Positions 1 through 9,100 of a DNA stretch of 64,000 nucleotides are shown here, in pieces (the first letter of the stretch is position 1; each line of letters starts with the position of its first letter). Source of the DNA: Simiduia sp. 21SJ11W-1 (GTDB taxonomy: Bacteria > Pseudomonadota > Gammaproteobacteria > Pseudomonadales > Cellvibrionaceae). The DNA lies in contig NZ_CP090959.1 of the NCBI RefSeq assembly GCF_024138675.1, forward strand, positions 3,391,001 to 3,455,000, read 5' to 3'. Made by a program: the position numbers and the translations under genes. The notes under the pieces were generated by a model. That model did no database searches. It saw nothing but the letters and a program-made list of their open reading frames with translations, and had not been told where the DNA came from.

Positions 1-1
1 C

Positions 2-274
2 TGCCAAGCCTCGGAGGCCCAACGCATTACCCAACAATTGGTGGGAGATTTAGGCAGCGCAGCCCAGCTGCGCGCCCGCAACGATCGCCCACAACAGGCT
101 GGCAACACAGAGCCCGAATGGCTTCGCAACCTGCGCGCAGGCCCTACAGCCCCCATCGTCACCCTGCTTTCGGGGCGTTACGCAGGCGGCGTGAAAACCA
201 GCATGAAAGGCTTGCGCTACAAAGCCGACTGGTCTGACAGCAGTGTAAAGCTTGAGCTGCGCTACCAGTTTTAG
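2..274 (+). CDS. C-terminal fragment of an unidentified protein, possibly outer-membrane
   Basis: The reading frame is open from the window edge to a TAG stop at 272-274, giving the last 90 residues of a longer protein. I do not recognise the family. The last residues (LELRYQF) alternate hydrophobic and polar positions and end in phenylalanine, the usual C-terminal signal of a beta-barrel outer-membrane protein, so an outer-membrane location is possible. It belongs to the ancestral chromosome, since it lies outside the left attachment site at 331, and it converges on the tRNA-Met gene now displaced to 41526. Confidence 0.5.
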   Translation, partial: CQASEAQRITQQLVGDLGSAAQLRARNDRPQQAGNTEPEWLRNLRAGPTAPIVTLLSGRYAGGVKTSMKGLRYKADWSDSSVKLELRYQF

Positions 275-300
275 CCAAAAGCGTAAGCACAACGAAAAAA

Positions 301-322
301 GGCCTGCAGTTACCTGCAGGCC
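301..322. terminator. Intrinsic terminator, probably bidirectional
   Basis: A perfect 9-bp stem (301-309 with 314-322) closes a TTAC loop, with A-tract on the left and TTTT on the right. It would stop the gene ending at 274 and also leftward transcription from the tRNA-Met gene that lay next to it before the islands inserted. Confidence 0.8.
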
Positions 323-330
323 TTTTCGAA

Positions 331-378
331 TATGGTAGCTAGAGGCGGACTTGAACCGCCGACCCCAGCATTATGAGT
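331..378. repeat. Attachment site, left end of island 1
   Basis: This 48-bp stretch is identical to 41524-41571, the 3' half of tRNA-Met from the anticodon loop through the encoded CCA. It is not a functional tRNA, because the sequence after 379 does not continue the D-arm and 5' acceptor strand. Confidence 0.92.
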
Positions 379-495
379 TTGCTCCTGGCGGTTTTCCGTA
401 ATTCTCCCATCTTCACTAAAAGTCTATTTTCTGCTTTAATTTCAGCAAGTTATGTACACTCTTCATCACGCTCACTTTTTGAGCTTCACGCCACC

Positions 496-516
496 CGGTG
501 ACCCATGGGTGACCCA
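496..516. repeat. Terminal repeat, left copy (probable integrase arm site)
   Basis: A 21-bp sequence containing two direct GGTGACCC units separated by ATG. It is found again exactly at 26995-27015, just inside the other end of island 1. Its position between attachment site and integrase gene fits an arm-type integrase or excisionase binding site. Confidence 0.65.
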
Positions 517-535
517 GAGCCGACCCCAGCATCCT

Positions 536-1804
536 ATGACAGACAAAAAAATTCGCTTCACTAAGCAGGTCCTTGAGAACCTAACCTCTCCAGAAAAGGG
601 ACGTGTTGATTACTACGATACCGGGGTTACGGGATTGCAAATTCGTATATCCAGTAGCGGTCGGAAAACTTTCGCCTTAAGGAAAAAGGTCAATGGCAGA
701 GCCGTCAGGGTCACGCTCGGTGACTTTCCGGCCATGACCATTGACCAGGCCCGAAGGCTTTGCGCTCACGAAGTGGTTGGGATGTTTGAAGGTATCAACC
801 CCAATGTAGCCAAGCGCGCTGAACGCGTTAAAGGCGTCACCCTGTCAGAGTGCTTGGATGATTACCTCAGCACCCGCGCAGGCCTGGCTGACAACACGGC
901 CAAAACCTATCGACAGTCTGTAGAGAAGCATCTAGCAGACTGGCTAAACCGCCCACTGAAAGACATCACACGAGATATGGTATCTCAGCGCCATAAGCGC
1001 ATTGCACAACAATGGCCGGTAGCGGCAAACAACGTCATGCGGCACCTGCGAGCGCTGTTCAATTTTGCGGCTGGTCAATATGAGGACGTGGCGGGCCAAG
1101 CAATCTTCACTGACAACCCCATTAAGCGCATATCCCACAACCGGCAGTGGACACCTGAGAAGCGCCGACAAAGGATTATTAAAACTGGCGAATTGCCTGG
1201 CTGGTTTCAGGGAGTGCAGGAGCTAAGACAGGAAGTGTTGGGGGATATGAACGAACCCGCCTATGTTGTGGCGGACTACTTAGAGTTCATATTACTGACT
1301 GGTCTACGCCGTGACGACGCCCTCTGCCTGCGCTGGGACCAAATTGAACTGGATACAGCAACTATGCACCCGGTGATCCATAAAAAGCAAAAGGAGGTGA
1401 TTCCTCTCCCCCTTTCACACTACACGCTTGAACTGCTAAAGCGCCGACACCAGCAAAAGGTCAACGAATACGTCTTTCCCGGGCGCTATGGCATTGGTCG
1501 ATTTGACGACCCCAAGAAAGCCATCGCAAAGGTAGTAGAGGCCACAGGGATACAGTTTAGCTCTCATGACCTACGGCGGACCTTCATCACAGTCGCCGGC
1601 AGCCTGGACCTCTCCGGCTACGTAGTGAAAAGGCTGTGCACACACTCGATCAGCGGAGATGTCACAGGCGGTTATATCATTTTTGATGCTGAACGGCTGC
1701 GTGAGCCTGCGCAGCGCGTTGAAGACGCCATTTTGAAACGGGCATGCATCCAAGAAACTGGCGCGATTATCAAATTACCTATCATGCATCATCAGGATGC
1801 ATGA
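536..1804 (+). CDS. Tyrosine recombinase / integrase of island 1 (P4-like, DUF4102 N-terminus)
   Basis: Site-specific recombinase expected to integrate and excise island 1 at tRNA-Met. The 422-residue protein has an N-terminal arm-binding domain with the typical stretch GLQIRI ... KVNGRAVRVTLGDFPAM, a SAM-like core-binding domain near residues 100-200, and a catalytic domain. The catalytic domain shows an arginine in LTGLRR (about R258), HDLRR (H344, R347) and a tyrosine in GGY (about Y380). The frame is open further upstream, to an ATG at 452, but that extension would run through the terminal repeat at 496-516. I chose the ATG at 536, where the family N-terminus (MTDKKIRFTKQ) begins. It is similar to, but clearly different from, the island 2 integrase. 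Confidence 0.93.
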   Translation: MTDKKIRFTKQVLENLTSPEKGRVDYYDTGVTGLQIRISSSGRKTFALRKKVNGRAVRVTLGDFPAMTIDQARRLCAHEVVGMFEGINPNVAKRAERVKGVTLSECLDDYLSTRAGLADNTAKTYRQSVEKHLADWLNRPLKDITRDMVSQRHKRIAQQWPVAANNVMRHLRALFNFAAGQYEDVAGQAIFTDNPIKRISHNRQWTPEKRRQRIIKTGELPGWFQGVQELRQEVLGDMNEPAYVVADYLEFILLTGLRRDDALCLRWDQIELDTATMHPVIHKKQKEVIPLPLSHYTLELLKRRHQQKVNEYVFPGRYGIGRFDDPKKAIAKVVEATGIQFSSHDLRRTFITVAGSLDLSGYVVKRLCTHSISGDVTGGYIIFDAERLREPAQRVEDAILKRACIQETGAIIKLPIMHHQDA

Positions 1805-1840
1805 TCAAACACCACACTAATTTTCACTACAAGAACGTAT

Positions 1841-2671
1841 ATGACCAGGAAATTTAGAGACCCACGTAAATTCTATTCCCTCGCAGAAGCCGCAATACTA
1901 CTTACAGAGAAGCTAGAGATGGAATACACCGTAAAAATAGTTGCACAGCTTTGCAATGAGGAAGAAATTCCTATCTATTGGTATTTCACCAGCCCACAGT
2001 GGGCGGAAACTGTCAAATTACATCAAATACCTACACCCACTGAAACCGGGAACAATCAAGGTGTAAAGCAGTTTTTAGAAATCCAAAATATCTATGGTGA
2101 CGTTAGCAATAACCCTGATACGCAGTTAGAGGGCTATAAATATCAGATAGCACTTAAATACAGCCAACGATTTAGGGAGTACTTGGCCTATTTGGCCACA
2201 GGTATTCCTGCAAAGGATGCAATTGATGGAATGATAGTCAAGGATGATCAGGGGAGCTTGTATAGGCCTGTAATACAACACTGCCAAAGAGATGGAGACC
2301 ACTGGATTCCAGCAGGTTTTGTAGATGCTGAAGAGCGCTTCGTTATTCGAGCTGAAGATCTAGATGATTTTGTACAAAAAGCGCTCAAGGAACAACCTTC
2401 TGATATAACGAACGACAGTCCAACTTTATTAGCTCATCCAGTCAGCGATACAGCACACGCTTACTATGCTCCCGATCTACATATAGCTCTTAATCTGTGG
2501 GACAGCTGCTACAGGCAAGGCACAGCGGATCTCAGCCTAACGCATACAAAAATTGCCCAAATGTGGTTAAAAAACAACCATCCCAATCTGTCCGAAACCA
2601 CCACTAAGCGCATTACTCTCATCACCACACCAGCCCAAAGAAAAAATGATGGTAGGTTCAAAGAGAAATAG
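1841..2671 (+). CDS. Hypothetical protein next to the integrase
   Basis: A 276-residue soluble-looking protein that I do not recognise. The N-terminus (FYSLAEAAILLTEKLEMEY) reads like a short helical domain with a possible helix-turn-helix character. The C-terminus is helical and basic (HTKIAQMWLKNNHPN), and this could also be a DNA-contacting segment. No membrane segment or catalytic motif is evident. It is AT-richer than the defence operon downstream. Its stop codon lies inside the first copy of a 15-bp repeat (2669). The position between integrase and AlpA-like gene suggests a role in island maintenance, but that is inference. Confidence 0.7.
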   Translation: MTRKFRDPRKFYSLAEAAILLTEKLEMEYTVKIVAQLCNEEEIPIYWYFTSPQWAETVKLHQIPTPTETGNNQGVKQFLEIQNIYGDVSNNPDTQLEGYKYQIALKYSQRFREYLAYLATGIPAKDAIDGMIVKDDQGSLYRPVIQHCQRDGDHWIPAGFVDAEERFVIRAEDLDDFVQKALKEQPSDITNDSPTLLAHPVSDTAHAYYAPDLHIALNLWDSCYRQGTADLSLTHTKIAQMWLKNNHPNLSETTTKRITLITTPAQRKNDGRFKEK

Positions 2672-2776
2672 CGGTGATACCTAAAATATTTTTTCCCTTC
2701 AAAACCGGGCTGCAGCCCTCGTAAATCAACGGTGACACCGTAGCGGTGATACCTACTTCGTTAGGTATCACCGCTA
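2669..2776. promoter_or_regulatory. Palindromic operator candidate with repeated TAGCGGTGATACCTA
   Basis: The 15-bp unit TAGCGGTGATACCTA occurs directly at 2669-2683 and again at 2741-2755, followed after a 6-base loop by its exact inverted copy at 2762-2776. A related GGTGACACCG lies at 2731-2740. No T-tract follows, so this is unlikely to be a terminator. Its place just upstream of the AlpA-like gene suggests an operator or excisionase site. Confidence 0.5.
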
Positions 2777-2835
2777 GACAGACACCGCACTTCATTCCGT
2801 ATCTTTGTGGCTCCCAATGACTCAAGGAGCCTCGC

Positions 2836-3033
2836 ATGGCTACATCGCAACACCCGCAACTACAAACCACAGATCAGGCGGCGCACTTCGTTCAGATCGG
2901 TCCGCGCACCATGGAAAACTGGCGCTGCCAAGGCCGAGGACCACGCTACGTGAAAGTCGGCCGCTATGTGCGATATAGAACGAGTGACCTGCTCGAATGG
3001 TTAGAAAGGCGAACTACAGGAGGCGATCTATGA
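2836..3033 (+). CDS. AlpA/Xis-like helix-turn-helix regulator
   Basis: A 65-residue MerR/AlpA-like DNA-binding protein (HTH_17 type). The pattern includes a tri-helical start (TTDQAAHFVQIGPRTMENWR), then GRGPRYVKVGRYVRYRTSDLLEWL, the classic wing of this family. Proteins of this kind activate integrase expression or act as excisionases in P4-like islands. It sits downstream of a strong palindrome and overlaps the next gene in an ATGA arrangement, so it probably leads a small operon with the genes to 5571. Confidence 0.85.
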   Translation: MATSQHPQLQTTDQAAHFVQIGPRTMENWRCQGRGPRYVKVGRYVRYRTSDLLEWLERRTTGGDL

Positions 3034-3548
3034 ACACCTCGCCCAATCGATCGAAAAACAACCAAAAAGCGATTTTTTCAATAACCTTTAGCCAAGAGGA
3101 AAATAACATGGTGCATTTAGAAGTAACCATTTACAAACCAAAGCCGGCCCATCGTAACACCAAAGCCGTTGATCACCGCCAAGCGACTTGCCCCAAGCCA
3201 ACCATCGACCTTAGCTTGGCAAAGCCACCAATAATATTTCGTGTGCTTGATCACTTGCTAAAACATCAGATCTTGGTTGATAGCGAAATGGAAAGACTAT
3301 TTCAAAACAAGAACATCCGTCACGCCTTAAATAGACTGATTGGTCGCCATGGCTTAAACATTGCAAAACTTTGGACGCCACACTTTATTGATGCATCAAC
3401 CAAAAAATGCGGAATACTCATCTATCGCCTCGAGTACGGGTCATATGATCGGGCAAGAATGGTTCACGATCATATGAAACACCGCTACTTGGATTACATT
3501 TTTCGCCGGGTTAACGACCAGATGGGAGTAAATCCAACATGCCACTAG
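3030..3548 (+). CDS. Hypothetical protein in replication-type module
   Basis: A 172-residue protein of unknown function. The ATG at 3030 overlaps the previous stop and has a good ribosome site (AGGAGG, 3019-3024), which decides this start over one at 2997. The second half (about residues 60-165) is rich in His, Arg and aromatic residues (RFL/HALNRLIGRHGLN, RMVHDHMKHRYLDYIF) and may be a small winged-helix or nucleic-acid binding domain. It overlaps the following zinc-finger gene by 10 bases, implying translational coupling. Function not assigned. Confidence 0.7.
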   Translation: MNTSPNRSKNNQKAIFSITFSQEENNMVHLEVTIYKPKPAHRNTKAVDHRQATCPKPTIDLSLAKPPIIFRVLDHLLKHQILVDSEMERLFQNKNIRHALNRLIGRHGLNIAKLWTPHFIDASTKKCGILIYRLEYGSYDRARMVHDHMKHRYLDYIFRRVNDQMGVNPTCH

Positions 3549-3940
3549 TAGGCATACTAAACCTACTTAAAAAGGTGCGCCCCTCGGGGCGCAATCGATG
3601 GATGGCCTGCTGCCCAGCCCATGAAGATAACTCACCAAGTTTGTCCATAGCAGTAGGTGGAAACGAAAAAATACTGCTTCATTGTTTTGCGGGATGTCAA
3701 CTTGCAGACATAACTGAAGCAATTGGACTTTCAGTCAGTGACCTTTTCCCCAAAATCACTAACGATCTTGAGTTTAGCAACCGGTTCAAGCATGCCTCGA
3801 ATTTGGCCAATCAGGCTGAGCTCGATGCACTGACATTAATAATCGCCAAAAACGAACTCATGGCCGGTAGAGCACTTAGCGCCGAAGACCAAAAAACTGT
3901 GACGCAGGCCATCGATAGACTAGGGAATGCAATTTTATGA
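3539..3940 (+). CDS. Primase-type (CHC2-like) zinc-finger protein
   Basis: A 133-residue protein with the zinc-binding module seen at the N-terminus of DnaG-type primases. C25-x2-H28 and C49-x3-C53 flank the segment DNSPSLSI, with IGLSVSDLFP following. The polymerase (TOPRIM) domain is missing, so it supplies only the zinc domain, and the adjacent DUF3987 protein may be its partner. The stop overlaps the start of that next gene by four bases. Such split primase modules are common in integrated islands and suggest that the excised island could replicate; this is inference. Confidence 0.82.
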   Translation: MPLVGILNLLKKVRPSGRNRWMACCPAHEDNSPSLSIAVGGNEKILLHCFAGCQLADITEAIGLSVSDLFPKITNDLEFSNRFKHASNLANQAELDALTLIIAKNELMAGRALSAEDQKTVTQAIDRLGNAIL

Positions 3941-5571
3941 ACCCCATTCCAGCAAATGAACTCGAAAGAATAGTAACTGGGCTAAATATCAGCGCGGCGA
4001 GCGCAAAAAAAGCTGCTTACATAAACGCACTGGATCGATCTGAAACCAATATTAGCGGCTCGATTCCGGAAACTGATCCCTTGCGACCATGGCCGAGGCC
4101 AAAACCGCTGGTTTCAAAGCTTACTGCAGAACCCTACCCCATCAATGCGTTACCTAAAATTATCCGCGATGCGGTTGAAGAAGTGTCCAACTTTGTAAAG
4201 GCACCCAATGCGCTCGTTGCTGGATCGGCACTATCGGCAATATCCCTTGCCGGTCAATCAATCGCCGAAGTTAAACGTGCAGAGCGGCTTGAAGGGCCCA
4301 CCAGCCTGTATCTTTTAACCATTGCAGATTCTGGAGAGCGGAAATCTACATGCGATGGGTTCTTCACCCAGGCTATCCGAAACTATGAACGGCAGCAGAC
4401 CGAAGCGGTTAAGCCCCAGCAAAAGCACTACCAAGCGTCCATCGATGCCTGGGAAGCTAAGCACGCCGGTATTAAGGAGAAAATTAGACAACAGGCTAAA
4501 AACGACAAACCCACTGATGACCTGTCTGCCAAGCTATTAGATCTGGAAACACAAAAGCCGACCCCGCCTCTACAACCCAGGCTTTTATATGCAGACGCAA
4601 CGCCCGAAGCATTAGCCCACAACCTAGCCAACGGCTGGCCCTCTGGTGGAGTTTTTTCGGCCGAGGCGGGCGCTGTATTTGGCTCGCACGGCATGAGCAA
4701 AGATTCTGCCATGCGCAATTTGGCACTTTTAAACGTACTTTGGGACGGCGGAGCGCTGCAAATTGACCGTCGAACCGGCGACTCATACAGAATCGATAAA
4801 GCCTGGTTAACGGTGGCTCTCCAGGTTCAAGAATCCACCCTTCGCAGTTTTTTTGACAGGACAGGGGACCTAGCGCGCGGCACCGGATTTCTCGCACGAT
4901 TTCTAATCGCCTGGCCTGAGTCCACTCAAGGCAAACGTCAGTTCTCGGAAGCCCCAAAAGAATGGCCTGCGCTAGATAGATTCAATGACCGCATAATCGA
5001 ACTACTGGGACAAGTTAGAAATTCCATTGAAGATCAGCCTGAGGCGCCGGATATACTCACCTTATCGCCAGAAGCAAAAGCAGCCTGGGTAGACTATTAC
5101 AACTCTGTGGAAGGTCAGCTCATGTCTGGCGGACAGCTCTACGATATACGTGATGTTGCCAGCAAGTCTGCCGATAACGTTGCAAGACTTGCGGCACTCT
5201 TTCATCTATTTGAACAAGGAATAGGCCCTATAGGAAAGCGGGCAGTAGAAAGCGCAATACCCATCGCCACATGGCATCTCAATGAGTCACGGCGGTTCTT
5301 CAGTGAAATTTCACTATCGGCAGAACTAACCCGGGCATGCAAGTTAGATTGCTGGCTTATAGACTATTTTGGATCTCAGCACACTGCAGAGATTTCAGCA
5401 CGTGAGGCACAACGCCACGGCCCAGCATCCACAAGAACAAAGGAAGGATTGCTACAAGCGCTCGCCGTTCTCGAGGACCTAGACAGGGTAAGAGTGCTCA
5501 GCAATGGCCGGAAAAAAGCGATAACGATCAATCCTGCATTACTACCCACAAGGCGCGAGGCGGGACACTAA
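3937..5571 (+). CDS. DUF3987 (YfjI-like) P-loop protein
   Basis: A 544-residue protein of the DUF3987 family, which occurs in phages and islands next to primase zinc-finger proteins and is thought to act in replication. The hallmark degenerate P-loop ADSGERKST is near residue 130, followed by ASAEAG-type and DRRTGDSYRIDKAWL segments and a conserved helical C-terminal region. Length is typical of the family. It overlaps the upstream zinc-finger gene (ATGA), so the two are probably translated together. It is the last gene before a 580-bp non-coding stretch and the defence operon. Confidence 0.82.
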   Translation: MNPIPANELERIVTGLNISAASAKKAAYINALDRSETNISGSIPETDPLRPWPRPKPLVSKLTAEPYPINALPKIIRDAVEEVSNFVKAPNALVAGSALSAISLAGQSIAEVKRAERLEGPTSLYLLTIADSGERKSTCDGFFTQAIRNYERQQTEAVKPQQKHYQASIDAWEAKHAGIKEKIRQQAKNDKPTDDLSAKLLDLETQKPTPPLQPRLLYADATPEALAHNLANGWPSGGVFSAEAGAVFGSHGMSKDSAMRNLALLNVLWDGGALQIDRRTGDSYRIDKAWLTVALQVQESTLRSFFDRTGDLARGTGFLARFLIAWPESTQGKRQFSEAPKEWPALDRFNDRIIELLGQVRNSIEDQPEAPDILTLSPEAKAAWVDYYNSVEGQLMSGGQLYDIRDVASKSADNVARLAALFHLFEQGIGPIGKRAVESAIPIATWHLNESRRFFSEISLSAELTRACKLDCWLIDYFGSQHTAEISAREAQRHGPASTRTKEGLLQALAVLEDLDRVRVLSNGRKKAITINPALLPTRREAGH

Positions 5572-5599
5572 CTGCCGCACAAAGACATAAGCGTGTGCC

Positions 5600-5668
5600 A
5601 TTGACAGTTGTGATTACTGCGACAATTTGAACAATCAATGTCACAGCTGTCACAACTGTCAATGTCAA
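5600..5668. repeat. Inverted repeat and short iteron-like repeats
   Basis: A 14-bp perfect inverted repeat (ATTGACAGTTGTGA at 5600-5613; complement at 5650-5663) flanks a spacer. Its right half belongs to a 9-base periodic series of TGTCACAGC / TGTCACAAC / TGTCAATG. The location, directly after the primase-type and DUF3987 genes, would fit either an operator or a replication origin for the excised island. The remainder of 5572-6153 has no convincing intact gene. Confidence 0.4.
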
Positions 5669-5759
5669 CCAACTACACAGAAGTGAGATCTACCACCTAC
5701 TCATTACCATCCCTTCCCACAGTACGCGTGCCAAGCCTTTCGTATTCCCCCCAATAGAT

Positions 5760-5903
5760 TCAGGCTACCTGCTGCCAGCGGCGCCAGTATTCACGCCCGA
5801 CTTTTTGAGACAGCCCGATGTGGAACTGAATGAGTGACAAAGATTCGTAAACCCAGCATGATCCTGACTTCTGAGCAAAAAACAACCAGCTAGCCCCGTG
5901 TAT
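5760..5903 (-). pseudogene. Possible gene remnant, 47-codon open segment without start
   Basis: Read on the minus strand, the stretch between two stops gives a protein-like sequence ending GREYWRRWQQVA, rich in Trp and Tyr and with no ATG start. It looks like the C-terminal scrap of a decayed gene in the otherwise non-coding region before the defence operon. The family is not recognised and the call is weak. Confidence 0.22.
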
Positions 5904-6005
5904 CTAAACGCTGGCACTAGAATCGGTACCGCATCCCTAGCCCAATTGGTTAAATGATGATCAGGGTGTATTTGCACGGGTAACCCCTCTATTGCGTGTA
6001 GACTT

Positions 6006-6082
6006 GTACTTAAGTACGATCAATAAGCGCTAACGGGCTGAAAAATAAGGAAATTTGCCTAGATTGAAATTAGGTGTAATAA
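6006..6082 (+). promoter_or_regulatory. Candidate promoter and palindrome of the defence operon
   Basis: A TTGCCT (6055-6060) and TAATAA (6077-6082) pair with 16-base spacing lies about 70 bases before the first defence gene. A perfect 12-bp palindrome GTACTTAAGTAC (6006-6017) sits 37 bases upstream of it and could be an operator. This is pattern matching only. Confidence 0.35.
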
Positions 6083-6153
6083 CTTGCCCGTGGTTCGGTT
6101 AATGCGGCCCCTTCCGTTGTCGCACATAATGATCACTGCCCGGATGCAACAGC

Positions 6154-9100
6154 ATGGACGTTTTCGAATATCGTGATGCGGTTATACGTGACTACCGCGC
6201 ATTCACTACCAGCTTTGCAAAAATCAAAGCACCAGACATCAAGCAGTACGTAGATGGGCTTTACGAGTCGGGTCAATATTGGCCTGCACCGCTGATCCAA
6301 TTGAACCCGCAGTTTGTGCAGGGGGGCAATGTGGAGCAGTTGGTAGCCGACGGGGTCCTGCAAAAAGAGTGCGCCAATATATTCCGCTTCGGACGTGAAC
6401 AGGGCGGCGCGGGCATACCGGCACAGCTGCACAAGCACCAGCAAGATGCCATCCATATTGCCCAGCGCGGCCAAAGCTATGTGTTAACCACCGGTACCGG
6501 CTCGGGTAAGTCGCTGAGTTACATTCTGCCCATTGTAGATAGCGTTCTGAAACAAAAGGCCCGATGCACCAAAGCAAGCATCAAAGCAATTATTATTTAT
6601 CCAATGAACGCGCTGGTGAATTCTCAACGCGAAGAGCTGGAAAAATTTCTCGGCCATTATGGGCAAGACAAGCCCGTGACCTTTGGCCGGTATACAGGCC
6701 AGGAATCCTCAGAAGAGCGCCATGCAATGGCGGCCAATCCGCCAGACATTATCCTCACTAACTTTATGATGCTCGAACTGCTGATGACCCGGCAGGACGA
6801 GATAGACCGCAAGGTCATGGCCGCCGCCCAGGGCCTGCAATTTCTGGTACTGGATGAGCTGCATACCTACCGTGGGCGCCAGGGTGCCGATGTGGCCATG
6901 CTGGTGCGCCGCGTGCGTGAAGCGCTGAACGAAAACGTCTTGTGCATTGGCACCTCGGCCACCATGGCCAGCGACGGCAATCTGGCCGCCCGCAATGAAG
7001 CCGTGGCCAAGGTAGCCTCCAAACTTTTTGGTGCCCAGGTCAGTCCCGAAAATATTGTTACCGAAACTCTGCAGCGCCAAACGCCCCATGCCAAAAAGCC
7101 TGAGGGTGCAGCGTTGGCTGGCGCACTTAGCGCACCACTGCCAGACGGTAGTGATTTTAAAACCATGCGCGAGCACCCACTCTCAGCTTGGATTGAGCTG
7201 ACCCTGGGCTTGCGCTGGGAAGAGGATCGCTGGGTACGCGCAAAGCCCCAGGCGCTGCGCTGGGCAGCTGAGCAATTGGCGCAAGATACGAGCCTCACCA
7301 TTGATCAATGTGAAGCTGTTTTACGACAGTTTTTGTTAACGGCCTACCAAACTCGTGATGGCAATGGCAAACCGCTGTTTGCGTTCCGTTTGCATCAGTT
7401 TATTTCGGGGGCGAGCAACGTCTATTCCACTCTGGCTCCGGCGGGCCAACGAACCTTTGATGTAACTGGCCAACAATTTTTACCCGGACAACGAGAATAC
7501 CGGTTTTACAGCCTTCACTTTTGCCGTCAATGTGGTCAGGACTATCACCCCGTCTGGTCTGAGACCGAAAATGGCCAGGAGCAGCTGGTACCTCGCGATA
7601 TGGATGATCGCGATAATACCGATGATGGCGAGGAAGGTAGCGCCCAGTGGGGATTTTTTTGCTTCGATACCCAGCAACAGTGGAGCGATGACGACCCTGC
7701 CAACTATCCGGAAAATTGGCTTGAACAGAAAGGCGACGAGCTCCGACTCAAAAGCAATTACCGGAAATATAAGCCGGTCCGTACTTATGTATTGCCCACC
7801 GGTGCAAAAAGTCACGAAGGCCAACACGGTTGGTTTATACCAGGCAGTTTCCGCTTCTGCTTAAGCTGTGGTATTGCACATGCCGCTCGTGGGCGCGATG
7901 CCACACGCCTGACGGGTTTGAGTGGAGAAGGCCGCTCATCGGCCACCACGGTATTATCCATTTCTGCTCTCCGTTACATGTTAGAGCGCGACAGCGAGCT
8001 GGCCGACGATGCAAAAAAATTGCTCGGCTTTACCGATAACCGCCAAGATGCCTCTTTGCAAGCAGGCCACTTTAACGACTTTATTCAAATTCTATTGCTG
8101 CGCGCGAGTCTTTTGGCGGCAGTGAAGGGAAGTCCAGCGGGCTACCTGACCGATTCCAATTTGGCGCAAGCTGTTTTTGACTCCCTGGGCTTTAACACCA
8201 GTGGCGAAGATTATCTCGAAAACCCAGACGCCCGAGGGCCGGGCCGCCGAAAGGCCGAAGAAGCCGCCCGCAATATGCTCGCCTACCGTTTGTATTTTGA
8301 TTTGCGGCGTGGCTGGCGCTTTAACAACCCCAACTTAGAACAGCTGGGGCTATTACATATTGATTATGAAGGGCTCGAAGAGCTGGCCGCCGATGAGGCA
8401 GTCTGGCAATCCGTGCCCATGACCGTGCTGCAGCAAGTGCAACCTGCCAGCCGTTTGCGCGCGCTCAGGGCTATATTGGATGTAATGCGCCGCAGTCTCT
8501 GCATCAAGAGCCGGTTCTTAGATCCAATTCAGCAAGAACAACTCAAAAGCCAGAGTTACACATACCTGAAAGAACCTTGGGGATTTACCGAAGAAGAACA
8601 GCTGCAACCTAGCAACGCGCTAATCCTTACCAGCTTGCCGCAGGGTCGCAACGACAGTTTGGTCACTGCCTCCAGTCGTTCGGCCCTGGGCAACATATTA
8701 AAGCGGGCATCCATTTGGGGTGATGACCTCAGCCTCATTGGCAGAATTAACGACGAAAGTTATCCGGATCTCATTGTCAGTCTCATGCAGGCCCTGACGG
8801 ATTATGGTTTGGTCGAAGCGCAAGAAACCGATGCCAAAACGCCGGGCTATCAATTGCTTGGCGAATTTTTACAGTGGTTGCCCGGAGAAGGGTCACCCGA
8901 GGTAGACCCTACCAACCCCTACAGTGCCGACAACGCCTATTTTAAAAACTTGTATGAAACCGTGGCGGTTTTATTGCAAAGTGGCCAGCGCACATTGTTC
9001 GATTTGGAAGCGCGAGAACACACCGCACAGGTGGATGTAAATGACCGCGAAGAGCGCGAACACCTGTTCCGCAAGGCAGAGTTAAAAACACTGTTTTGTT

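Noticed and set aside
331..378. A tRNA-Met gene at the left end
   Set aside because: Only the 3' half is present; the D-arm and 5' acceptor strand are missing, so it is an attachment site.
2741..2776. The strong hairpin as a terminator of the 276-residue gene
   Set aside because: No T-tract follows the stem, and a third copy of the unit is present upstream, which fits an operator better.
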